This document shows, in pieces, positions 6,664-12,791 of a stretch of DNA of 14,516 nucleotides. This stretch comes from Eubacterium sp. UBA5416 (GTDB taxonomy: Bacteria; Bacillota; Clostridia; Lachnospirales; Lachnospiraceae). The stretch spans positions 842 to 15,357 of the forward strand of contig DHNM01000025.1 in the NCBI GenBank assembly GCA_002409525.1. The letters run 5' to 3'. The first letter of the stretch is position 1, and each line of letters begins with the position of its first letter. The position numbers and the translations under genes were made by a program. The notes under the pieces were generated by a model that ran no database searches, was not told the origin of the DNA, and saw nothing but the letters and a program-made list of their open reading frames with translations.

Positions 6664-8319
6664 CTATATCTGCTCCTGGAGTGCCATCATAAATCTGGGA
6701 ATCAACTGCTTCTTTCTTGAAACCACTCCGGGAAGAACTGCACTGTTCTCATCTATTTCATTTAGCTCAAAGGCATCCTTTACCAGTTCTTTAGCTCCGT
6801 CTCCATAAAACAGCAGTTCCGTAGATTCCTCTATAATATTAGTCAGCATAAAATAAACTCTTGGAATTCCATGTTTCTCACACTCTTTTTCAAGCTGGGG
6901 AAGTATCTGATTTTTGATTTCATTCAGCTGATCTGCATCCATGGAATTAATCTGTCCGACTCCGAAATTTGATTCTTCTACATTGAACTTCTTGAAATCC
7001 TGGTAGAATATCTCTTCAGAAGATTTTTCTTTCAAATTGCTTCCTGCCTTAAACATTGCCCTGGCAAACTCTTCGATCTTAATTTCTGCTTTCACTGCCA
7101 GAGATTCAGCCGCTTTTTTATCAAGTTCCGTACAGGTGGGAGAACGAAACATCAGTGTGTCGGAAATAATGGCAGCACACAGAATTCCCGCAACTTCTTT
7201 TGGTATATCCAGGTTTCGTTCATGGTAAATCTGATACATAATGGTAGCGGTACACCCCACCGGCTCGTTTCTGAACAGGATTGGAGATATCGTCTCCAGA
7301 GATCCCAAACGGTGATGATCAATGATTTCCAGAATTTCCGCCTCATCCACATTATCCACCGCCTGCGTCTTTTCATTGTGATCCACCAGAATCAGCTTTT
7401 TCTTTCCACTCCCGATTAAATTTCTCCGGGAAATCGTACCGATATATTTGTTCCTCTTGTTCAGGATTGGAAAATCTCTATGTCTGTGAGTCTTCATTAC
7501 ATCTTTAATATCATCCAGAAAATCATTTGTTGAGAATGTCACAAGATTTTCCTTCGTCATAAGATGCTTGATCGGTATAGACTGGTTGATCAGTCTTGCA
7601 ATCGTATACGTATCATGCGGGCTGATAATAATCACACATTCGTGATCCATAGCCAGTTTCTGGATACTCTTAGATACCTTCGCACCAAGACCGACTACAA
7701 TACAACTGGCCTCCATCTCTATAGCACAGAGCTGATCATCCGCTCTGTTTCCCAGAATTACCAAATCACTCTTATGAATATACTTCTCCATAAAATCGGG
7801 ATGAAAGGATCCGATAACCACTCTTCCCTTTACAAAATATCCGTGCTCATTTCCCACGATAACATGACCATCCAGGGTTTCCGCAATACTGCTATATTTT
7901 GTTTTTGCCTGTGACATGACACTGCTGTCATAGGCATCCATATAGGATTTTGCTATATCACTGACGGTGATGATTCCATGCAGCTTTTCGTCCTCGCTCG
8001 TAATAGGAAGTGTGACAACATTTTCCTCTCTCATCATTTCCCAGGCTTTTTTAACTGAAATATTTCCACTCACACCCTGAATTTCGTGAATGTCAATCTC
8101 TTTTACCTGAGTTCCCGCATCCGGAAGATAACCGGGTACACGTACACCGAACCGTTCCAGAACATATTCTGTTTCCTCATTAATCTGTCCTGCACGCTTC
8201 GCGACAAAATTACCATCTTCCGTTCGATTTTTTATATCAGCATATGCAATCGCCGAACATATGGAATCCGTATCCGGATTCTTATGACCGATAATATAAA
8301 TTCTTTCTTTTTTGTTCAT
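6664..8319 (-). CDS. ppaC: manganese-dependent inorganic pyrophosphatase, family II, with CBS and DRTGG inserts
   Basis: It hydrolyses pyrophosphate to phosphate in the cytoplasm and so drives biosynthetic reactions. The 551-residue protein begins with the DHH-fold motif IIGHKNPDTDS (H12, D16, D18), continues with a CBS domain (about 75-125), a DRTGG domain (about 140-245) and a second CBS domain (about 250-303), then returns to the catalytic fold with VDHN (312-315) and IDHH (333-336). The C-terminal DHHA2 domain ends with the SRKKQLIPRF signature. Plain family II enzymes have about 310 residues; the insert is the regulatory version, in which adenine nucleotides bound by CBS domains control activity. 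The ATG at 8319 follows GGAGG; a GTG at 8325 sits too close to that site. Confidence 0.96.
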   Translation of the reverse strand: MNKKERIYIIGHKNPDTDSICSAIAYADIKNRTEDGNFVAKRAGQINEETEYVLERFGVRVPGYLPDAGTQVKEIDIHEIQGVSGNISVKKAWEMMREENVVTLPITSEDEKLHGIITVSDIAKSYMDAYDSSVMSQAKTKYSSIAETLDGHVIVGNEHGYFVKGRVVIGSFHPDFMEKYIHKSDLVILGNRADDQLCAIEMEASCIVVGLGAKVSKSIQKLAMDHECVIIISPHDTYTIARLINQSIPIKHLMTKENLVTFSTNDFLDDIKDVMKTHRHRDFPILNKRNKYIGTISRRNLIGSGKKKLILVDHNEKTQAVDNVDEAEILEIIDHHRLGSLETISPILFRNEPVGCTATIMYQIYHERNLDIPKEVAGILCAAIISDTLMFRSPTCTELDKKAAESLAVKAEIKIEEFARAMFKAGSNLKEKSSEEIFYQDFKKFNVEESNFGVGQINSMDADQLNEIKNQILPQLEKECEKHGIPRVYFMLTNIIEESTELLFYGDGAKELVKDAFELNEIDENSAVLPGVVSRKKQLIPRFMMALQEQI

Positions 8320-8442
8320 AAACACCTCCAGTTAAGGGATCAGGGCATGAGAACTTTCCGCAATCCTTTGTATCATAGTACCATTTTTTTAATATACGGT
8401 AAATAGAATTCTCATTTTAATGTTTTTATTTTTTCATATATA

Positions 8443-8451
8443 TGTTAGAAT
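8443..8451 (+). promoter_or_regulatory. extended -10 promoter element of the S1-domain gene
   Basis: TGTTAGAAT gives a TG-extended -10 box about 35 bases before the ATG at 8493. The -35 region is only a T-rich tract with no clear hexamer, which an extended -10 can tolerate. Confidence 0.45.
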
Positions 8452-8492
8452 AACCTCATGTGCATAATTATTACAGATAAGGAGTGTATAAA

Positions 8493-9191
8493 ATGGCAGA
8501 AGAAAAAATGACTATGAACGAATTCGATAAAGCAGTAGATGAATCCTTTGATTCCTTTAAAGATGAGGATCAAATGGTCTGGGAAAATTTAAAAAAGCTA
8601 AAAGAAGACAAGGCGATTCTCGATGTTACGGTAGACGGTATCGTCAACAAAGGCGTGGTATCATACGTAGAGGGAATCCGTGGATTTATTCCCGCCTCCA
8701 AACTGGCTCTGGGAAGAATTGAAGATTTAAACGAATATCTTGGAAAAGAAATAAAGGTTCAGGTCTTAGATGTTGATGAAGAAAAGAATCGTCTGATTCT
8801 TTCACGCCGTGCGCTACTGCGGGTAGAAGAAGAAGAAGAAAGAAAAGCAAAGATTGAGCAGATTGCAGTCGGAACTATCATGGAAGGAACCGTGGAGAAT
8901 ATTAAACCTTATGGAGCATTTATTGATCTCGGTGACCATTTAAGCGGCCTGGTACATGTCTCTCAAATCAGTCACAGCAGAATCAAAGATCCTTCCGTTG
9001 TATTAAGTGTAGGCGATCCCGTTAAAGTTAAGGTAATTGCAATCAAAGAGGGAAAATTAAGCCTTTCTATTAAAGCTTTGGATGATGATGCAAAAAAATC
9101 AGAGGAAGACGCACTTACAAATGTAAAGCTCCCGAAATCAGAAGAATTAACCACGAATCTGGGATCTTTGTTCAAAAACATAAAACTGTAA
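8493..9191 (+). CDS. S1 RNA-binding protein with two S1 domains (ribosomal protein S1-like)
   Basis: A 232-residue protein with two S1 OB-fold domains, at about 40-106 (VDGIVNKGVVSYVEGIRGFI) and 125-195 (EGTVENIKPYGAFIDLGDHL). They are joined by a charged helix rich in E, R and K. An acidic N-terminal segment of about 35 residues precedes them. Full-length ribosomal S1 has four to six domains, so this is a short clostridial S1-like protein that binds RNA; a role in translation or RNA stability is inference. The start is ATG at 8493 with AAGGAG 8 bases upstream; the in-frame GTG at 8484 overlaps that site and is rejected. It is divergent from the pyrophosphatase gene, with 173 bases between them. 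Confidence 0.9.
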   Translation: MAEEKMTMNEFDKAVDESFDSFKDEDQMVWENLKKLKEDKAILDVTVDGIVNKGVVSYVEGIRGFIPASKLALGRIEDLNEYLGKEIKVQVLDVDEEKNRLILSRRALLRVEEEEERKAKIEQIAVGTIMEGTVENIKPYGAFIDLGDHLSGLVHVSQISHSRIKDPSVVLSVGDPVKVKVIAIKEGKLSLSIKALDDDAKKSEEDALTNVKLPKSEELTTNLGSLFKNIKL

Positions 9192-9213
9192 TGCTGTCAA
9201 ATCAACGCTTTTT

Positions 9214-9263
9214 GCATATAGTATAGTATAGTAAACCCGCAATCGTCGTTTTATACTATATAC
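9214..9263. repeat. AT-rich inverted repeat with a TATAG micro-repeat after the S1-domain gene
   Basis: Positions 9214-9225 pair with 9252-9263 over 12 bp with one mismatch (core TATAGTATA/TATACTATA), around a 26-base loop. The left arm continues as three tandem TATAG units (9217-9231). It begins 23 bases after the stop. No T-run follows, so it is not a standard terminator, though it may serve as an mRNA 3' end. Confidence 0.5.
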
Positions 9264-9275
9264 AAGTGCATGCAT

Positions 9276-9351
9276 ATATCTGGGTGAAATACTTTTATCG
9301 GTTGCTTTACTATAGATGGACCGCTTCGGCGGTCTTACATAACCCGGATAT
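9276..9351 (+). ncRNA. possible structured RNA or leader before the GIY-YIG gene
   Basis: A 10-bp closing stem pairs ATATCTGGGT (9276-9285) with ACCCGGATAT (9342-9351), with one G-U pair. It encloses a 6-bp hairpin GACCGC-TTCG-GCGGTC (9319-9334) capped by the very stable UUCG loop. I match it to no known riboswitch family. It ends 29 bases before the GIY-YIG start, where a cis-acting leader would sit. The assignment as RNA is inference from folding potential. Confidence 0.35.
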
Positions 9352-9380
9352 GGAATTGCAGTCAAAGGACCAAAGGGCTA

Positions 9381-9635
9381 ATGGCTAATAAAAATTACAC
9401 TTATATTCTCAGATGTTGTGACAACACGCTGTATACGGGTTGGACGAATAACATTGAAAAGAGGCTGAAAGCTCATAACAACGGCAAAGGAGCAAAGTAT
9501 ACCAGACCACGTCTTCCTGTATCTTTGGTTTATTATGAAACATTTAAAACTAAGGAAGAGGCAATGCAGAGAGAATGGGAGATCAAACATCTTTCCCGAA
9601 AGAAGAAGCTTAAGCTAATTGATATGAAATCATAA
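9381..9635 (+). CDS. GIY-YIG domain protein, UPF0213 (YazA/YhbQ) family
   Basis: An 84-residue single-domain protein with the GIY-YIG core in its UPF0213 form: YTYILRC for the first strand, TLYTGWTNN for the second, the conserved Arg in EKRLKAHN, then GKGAKYTR and a C-terminal helix with EEAMQREWEIKHL. GIY-YIG proteins are usually metal-dependent nucleases; E. coli YhbQ is linked to DNA damage responses, but the cellular role of this small family is unsettled. A short AAGGG lies 3 bases before the ATG and another AAAGGA 11 bases before it, so the ribosome site is unusual. A strong terminator overlaps the stop codon. Confidence 0.9.
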   Translation: MANKNYTYILRCCDNTLYTGWTNNIEKRLKAHNNGKGAKYTRPRLPVSLVYYETFKTKEEAMQREWEIKHLSRKKKLKLIDMKS

Positions 9636-9674
9636 AAGAGGTCTCGCAGATACTTCAGTGCGATGACCTCTTTT
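9634..9674. terminator. bidirectional terminator between the GIY-YIG and hemolysin III genes
   Basis: A 10-bp stem pairs AAAAGAGGTC (9634-9643) with GACCTCTTTT (9665-9674), extended inside by TCGC/GCGA after one bulged base. Both outer ends give TTTT in their own direction, so the hairpin works both ways. It overlaps the last bases of the GIY-YIG stop and ends 2 bases before the stop of the leftward gene. Confidence 0.85.
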
Positions 9675-9676
9675 CG

Positions 9677-10345
9677 TTAACCTATCGGCATCGGTTCTAC
9701 AAAGAAATACATCATGATAAAGTGGCAGAAGCTTCCTGCCATCACAAATAGATGAAAGATCTCATGAGATCCAAAATTCTTATGTCTTTCATCGAATTTC
9801 GGCGTTTTGACTGCATATATAATTCCACCCACGGTATATATAATCCCGCCCGCAAGCAGCCAGCCAAATGCGGGTCTCGACAATGCATGGAAGATCTGTG
9901 GAAATGCAAGTACACACAGCCATCCCATCCCGATATATATAACACTGGAAAACCACCTGGGACAGTTAATCCATAAAGCTTTCACTAACATTCCAATTAT
10001 CGCCACAGTCCAGACAATAGTACAAAGTATGATACCCGTCTTACCTTTTAGCACAATAAGACAAATCGGAGTATAACTTCCTGCAATTAATATAAAAATC
10101 ATCAAGTGGTCCGTTTTCTTCAGACGTTTATTTATCTTTTCATTTACATCAAATGTGTGGTAGGCTGTACTTGCAGCATAAAGTAAAATCATACTGAGCA
10201 TAAATATGCCAAATGCAACAATATGAATATGATCCGGATCCCGGGCTGCTTTGGAAAGCAAAGGCACTGTCCCCATGATAGCTAAGATGCATGCAATTCC
10301 ATGTGTAATTGCACTTCCCGGATCCTTGACAGATATTTTTTTCAA
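9677..10345 (-). CDS. hemolysin III / PAQR family seven-span membrane protein
   Basis: A 222-residue very hydrophobic protein with about seven membrane spans. The family zinc-site residues are present: S-T-A-Y-H around H63, D79-H80 in TDHLMIF, and the last-span motif SHEIFH with H194 and H198, followed by H208. Family members include Bacillus hemolysin III (yplQ) and E. coli YqfA, and are related to eukaryotic adiponectin receptors, some of which are ceramidases. The substrate of the bacterial proteins is unknown; haemolytic activity should not be assumed. The start is TTG at 10345, preceded by AGAGG at about 8 bases. It is a single-gene unit with its own promoter and terminator. Confidence 0.9.
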   Translation of the reverse strand: MKKISVKDPGSAITHGIACILAIMGTVPLLSKAARDPDHIHIVAFGIFMLSMILLYAASTAYHTFDVNEKINKRLKKTDHLMIFILIAGSYTPICLIVLKGKTGIILCTIVWTVAIIGMLVKALWINCPRWFSSVIYIGMGWLCVLAFPQIFHALSRPAFGWLLAGGIIYTVGGIIYAVKTPKFDERHKNFGSHEIFHLFVMAGSFCHFIMMYFFVEPMPIG

Positions 10346-10397
10346 TATAGATCGCCTCTATTTCATATAGTTTCTATAACTACTTACTGTGCTATCT

Positions 10398-10426
10398 ATA
10401 TTACATCATATTGTATATTAAATCAA
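10398..10426 (-). promoter_or_regulatory. promoter of the hemolysin III family gene
   Basis: Minus strand TTGATT (10421-10426), 17-base spacer, TAATAT (10398-10403), about 50 bases before the TTG start. Confidence 0.5.
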
Positions 10427-10449
10427 TACTTTTTAAAAAGTAATTAAAA

Positions 10450-10494
10450 AAAGATCATTGCATCCGTTATTAAATCCGGGATGTAATGATCTTT
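10450..10494 (-). terminator. intrinsic terminator of the spoIIQ-like gene
   Basis: A 16-bp stem with one G-U pair joins 10450-10465 (AAAGATCATTGCATCC) with 10479-10494 (GGATGTAATGATCTTT) around a 13-base loop. Read leftward it runs into TTTTTT. It lies 11 bases after the stop of the gene at 10506. Confidence 0.88.
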
Positions 10495-10505
10495 ATATAT
10501 TAATC

Positions 10506-11279
10506 TTATTCAGCTTCTGGAGGAAGATACAGGGATGGATCTATGGGAGAACCATCTTTTTTAAGTGCAAAGTATAAGTTACTTCCTTCTTTTGTGAAAT
10601 ACTTTGTAGGAGTATTGATATTGGCAATAGCTGTACCACTTTCGACTGTCTGTCCCTGTTCAACGTTCACATCTTTTAATTGTCCATAGACTGCCTGATA
10701 TCCATTTCCCATATCCACAGTAACGGTTGTTCCTGTTATTGCATCCTCTGTGACTGATGCAACCTGACTATTAGCCACTACCGTGACCGGGGTATCTACA
10801 GCGGCTTCAATCATGACTGCAGGATTACAGCGATATGAATCTAATGTAGAGAAATAAACCGTTTTATCCATGCTGTATGGAATTAAAATTTTTCCTGAAA
10901 CCGGTAGATTTAACAAAGTCCCCTCGTTAAAATCCAGTTCCGGAAGAACAGCATCTGATGCAGTTGCATCTGCATCAGCCGGGGGTGTTACCGGCTCTGA
11001 TTCATTTTCATCAGTATCTGAAGCTGCCGGCGGTTCGCTTGGATCTGGACTATCTTCTGAATCCCTATTTTCTGCATCATAAGTATTTGCATCTTCTGTC
11101 TCTTTTTCTTCTGATTCCTGTTTTGTGTCATCTTCGTCTTTTTCTTTTTTTGCACTTTCAATACGTGCTTCATCTTGCTTGTTACTCTCATAATGGTATA
11201 CATACACGCCACAAACAAGAGTAGCAGCTACTAAAACTACGCTTAATACTACACGCAGTGTCCTTTTTCCTGATTCCAT
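10506..11279 (-). CDS. SpoIIQ-like membrane protein with a degenerate LytM (M23) domain
   Basis: The 257-residue protein has a short cytoplasmic tail, one membrane span (about 8-28), a long acidic Ser/Asp/Glu/Pro-rich linker (about 33-112) and a LytM/M23 fold at about 125-250. In B. subtilis SpoIIQ spans from the forespore and pairs with SpoIIIAH across the engulfing membranes. Placement directly after spoIID matches the conserved spoIID-spoIIQ order and is the main reason for the name. The metallopeptidase residues are lost: the H-x-x-x-D pair aligns with N152 and M156, Y-x-H-L has become YGQL (198-201), and H-L-H-F has become NLYF (234-237). A structural rather than lytic role is therefore expected. 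The ATG at 11279 follows AGAGGTG; longer open frame upstream lacks a ribosome site. A plain M23-like envelope protein is the alternative. Confidence 0.75.
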   Translation of the reverse strand: MESGKRTLRVVLSVVLVAATLVCGVYVYHYESNKQDEARIESAKKEKDEDDTKQESEEKETEDANTYDAENRDSEDSPDPSEPPAASDTDENESEPVTPPADADATASDAVLPELDFNEGTLLNLPVSGKILIPYSMDKTVYFSTLDSYRCNPAVMIEAAVDTPVTVVANSQVASVTEDAITGTTVTVDMGNGYQAVYGQLKDVNVEQGQTVESGTAIANINTPTKYFTKEGSNLYFALKKDGSPIDPSLYLPPEAE

Positions 11280-11318
11280 CTCATTCACCTCTACTAATTT
11301 TATTGAAAAAATGCGCTG

Positions 11319-11334
11319 ATTGTTCCGTAACAAT
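11319..11334. repeat. short perfect hairpin in the spoIIQ-like leader
   Basis: ATTGTT-CCGT-AACAAT, a 6-bp perfect inverted repeat about 40 bases before the start codon. It could be an operator or an mRNA hairpin. Function unknown. Confidence 0.4.
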
Positions 11335-11362
11335 ATCTGTTACAACTTTTTTTCTGTATTAG

Positions 11363-11391
11363 TAGGGTTGCCTAAAAATGAAAATCTATAC
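11363..11391 (-). promoter_or_regulatory. candidate sigma-F-like promoter of the spoIIQ-like gene
   Basis: Minus strand GTATA (11387-11391), 14 bases, GGCAACCCTA (11363-11372). The forespore sigma-F consensus in B. subtilis is about GHATR-N15-GGHHARAHTR, so the -35 and the leading GG match while two inner positions do not. B. subtilis spoIIQ is a sigma-F gene, which makes the position meaningful, but the match is imperfect. Confidence 0.3.
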
Positions 11392-11393
11392 AG

Positions 11394-12314
11394 TTATTTC
11401 AATTTTTTCTTTTGTTTCATAATCTGGGCATTTGGAAAATAAAAATTCAAAATATCTCGCCAGGATTTTCCATCCTTCGCCATATGATTAGCCCCATACT
11501 GTGACATTCCCATCCCATGACCCGTTCCGCGACAGGTAATCAATAATTTATCATTCTTTTTTGAAAACGAAAAGGATGAAGACGGAAGGCCCAGCATTTC
11601 TCTAAATACCTCTCCGGGTACCTTAATTCCCGAAACATCCACCTCCATTGCATAGCCGGAAGAATCTTCTGAAACTAGATCTATATGATCAACAATATCA
11701 TCTTTATTTAACTGTTGATTTTGATCGAGTGTTTTAAATTTTTCATACAAATCATCATTTGTAAATGAAAGTGATTTTCTCTTAGGAAGATAATCTAAAT
11801 CATCCTTACTCTCTACACCGACCAGCCAGCCATAATCATCACTTTTAAGCACCTCTTTGCCACCTCTGGTCCACCCATTACTTGCCCTGCAGAAAGGAGC
11901 CGGAATTACATTACCTCCATAGCTTAATACACATCCCTTTGTCTGTTGGACAGCTTCTTTACATTTCAACAGCTTATCAGTTTTTAAATGATGTGATCTC
12001 TCATATTCTAAATTTTTTTCGAGTATCTGATCATAGGTTTTCTGGTCATAATCAGACTTTTTGTACTCATACCACACACGACTTCTGGCAAGGACCGCTT
12101 GTGCGCAAATTGTTTCCATCCGGTAATTATCCGGAATCTCCCGGTACACAATGGAAGGAAGTAATTGTTCTAATTCACTTATCTGTGATACCTTCAAAGA
12201 ACTTCTTCCCGACAATAGGACCGTACAAAGAATAGGCATAAAAATAAGCAGAAACAGAATCGCTGCAAAATATTTCATCTGTTCCTGCATTGTAAGTTTC
12301 TTATTTTTTTTCAT
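11394..12314 (-). CDS. spoIID: stage II sporulation protein D (SpoIID), peptidoglycan lytic transglycosylase
   Basis: SpoIID degrades septal peptidoglycan during engulfment, working with SpoIIP and SpoIIM in the mother-cell membrane. The 306-residue protein has a basic N-terminus, one membrane span (about 15-35), the SpoIID/LytB core with the catalytic Glu (E59 in IVYREIP) in front of METICAQAVLARS, a Cys in the zinc-site region (C142 in PFCRAS), and the C-terminal hallmark CRGTGHGMGMSQYGA at 261-275. The start is uncertain. The ATG at 12314 has no ribosome site, while M13 at 12278 (MKYFAAILF) has AGGA 4 bases upstream and resembles the N-terminus of B. subtilis SpoIID. The shorter form would be 294 residues. 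Confidence 0.92.
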   Translation of the reverse strand: MKKNKKLTMQEQMKYFAAILFLLIFMPILCTVLLSGRSSLKVSQISELEQLLPSIVYREIPDNYRMETICAQAVLARSRVWYEYKKSDYDQKTYDQILEKNLEYERSHHLKTDKLLKCKEAVQQTKGCVLSYGGNVIPAPFCRASNGWTRGGKEVLKSDDYGWLVGVESKDDLDYLPKRKSLSFTNDDLYEKFKTLDQNQQLNKDDIVDHIDLVSEDSSGYAMEVDVSGIKVPGEVFREMLGLPSSSFSFSKKNDKLLITCRGTGHGMGMSQYGANHMAKDGKSWRDILNFYFPNAQIMKQKKKLK

Positions 12315-12323
12315 ATATCTATC

Positions 12324-12352
12324 AGCCTGTGGTTCTTAATCTAGTATATGAC
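12324..12352 (-). promoter_or_regulatory. candidate sigma-E promoter of spoIID
   Basis: Minus strand GTCATATA (12345-12352) matches the sigma-E -35 (GTCATATT) at 7 of 8 bases. After 13 bases comes CACAGGCT (12324-12331), a poor match to the -10 (CATACAAT). The predicted start of transcription, near 12317, would leave almost no leader for an ATG at 12314 but about 39 bases for the ATG at 12278. Confidence 0.35.
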
Positions 12353-12355
12353 CTT

Positions 12356-12718
12356 TTATGGACAATTTATGTCTTCTTCTGTTCTTTCTAATGAGGATCC
12401 ACATGCCGAGCAGAATTTTGCGTCGGGATCCATGATTTTTCCGCAGCCGGGGCAGACAAGATCCAGAGGTTCATTTAGAAGCTTATCCATCTTCTTAATC
12501 TCATCTTCCAGATTCGTAATCTCAGATTCAGTCAACTTTACCGTGTCAATATAGTCTGACAGACCGGAAACAAGAATTTCCGGATCCTCACTTACCAGTT
12601 TGTAATACTCTTGTCCCAAAATAGAAAAACTATACTGTTGCTCATTCAGCATCTCTTCAAGGATAATTTCTGTCTGACCTCTTTTTTCCGTTAATTTATC
12701 ATTTTCCTGCTTCGTCAT
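12356..12718 (-). CDS. small zinc-ribbon protein with N-terminal helical region
   Basis: A 120-residue acidic protein. The first 80 or so residues are predicted helical by composition, with a possible coiled coil near 60-82 rich in Glu, Asp, Leu and Lys. The C-terminus is a four-cysteine zinc ribbon, CPGCG (C89, C92) then CSACG (C103, C106), with spacing typical of rubredoxin-like knuckles. No enzymatic motif is visible, and I do not recognise a named family; protein or RNA binding is possible. The ATG at 12718 has GGAGGG 6 bases upstream. It lies 73 bases after the DacA-like gene and 41 bases before spoIID; a sporulation or envelope link is only suggested by this position. Confidence 0.8.
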   Translation of the reverse strand: MTKQENDKLTEKRGQTEIILEEMLNEQQYSFSILGQEYYKLVSEDPEILVSGLSDYIDTVKLTESEITNLEDEIKKMDKLLNEPLDLVCPGCGKIMDPDAKFCSACGSSLERTEEDINCP

Positions 12719-12739
12719 ACACTGCCCTCCTCTTTTACC

Positions 12740-12768
12740 CTGATATCACTACATGATGTTGGGGTCAA
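12740..12768 (-). promoter_or_regulatory. possible promoter of the zinc-ribbon gene
   Basis: Minus strand TTGACC (12763-12768), 17-base spacer, TATCAG (12740-12745). The -35 is good and the -10 weak. The -35 lies inside the inverted repeat at 12761-12784. Confidence 0.35.
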
Positions 12769-12784
12769 AAGTATTTTTGACTCC
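12761..12784. repeat. 10-bp inverted repeat between the DacA-like and zinc-ribbon genes
   Basis: GGGGTCAAAA (12761-12770) pairs with TTTTGACTCC (12775-12784) through one G-U pair, around a GTAT loop. It starts 7 bases after the DacA-like stop. It may be that gene's transcript end, though no T-run follows outside the stem, or an operator on the overlapping promoter. Confidence 0.45.
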
Positions 12785-12791
12785 TATGATA

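Noticed and set aside
8320..8385. sigma-A promoter for the pyrophosphatase gene
   Set aside because: A TATGAT is present on the minus strand upstream, but no acceptable -35 hexamer lies at the right distance, so no site is called.
9217..9231. Tandem TATAG units as a CRISPR or minisatellite
   Set aside because: Three 5-base units without spacers are not a CRISPR array and are too short for a minisatellite; kept only as part of the inverted repeat.
10958..11224. plus-strand open frames opposite the acidic linker of the spoIIQ-like gene
   Set aside because: The repetitive Glu/Asp/Ser codons of the linker keep the opposite frames open; the products are low-complexity shadows.
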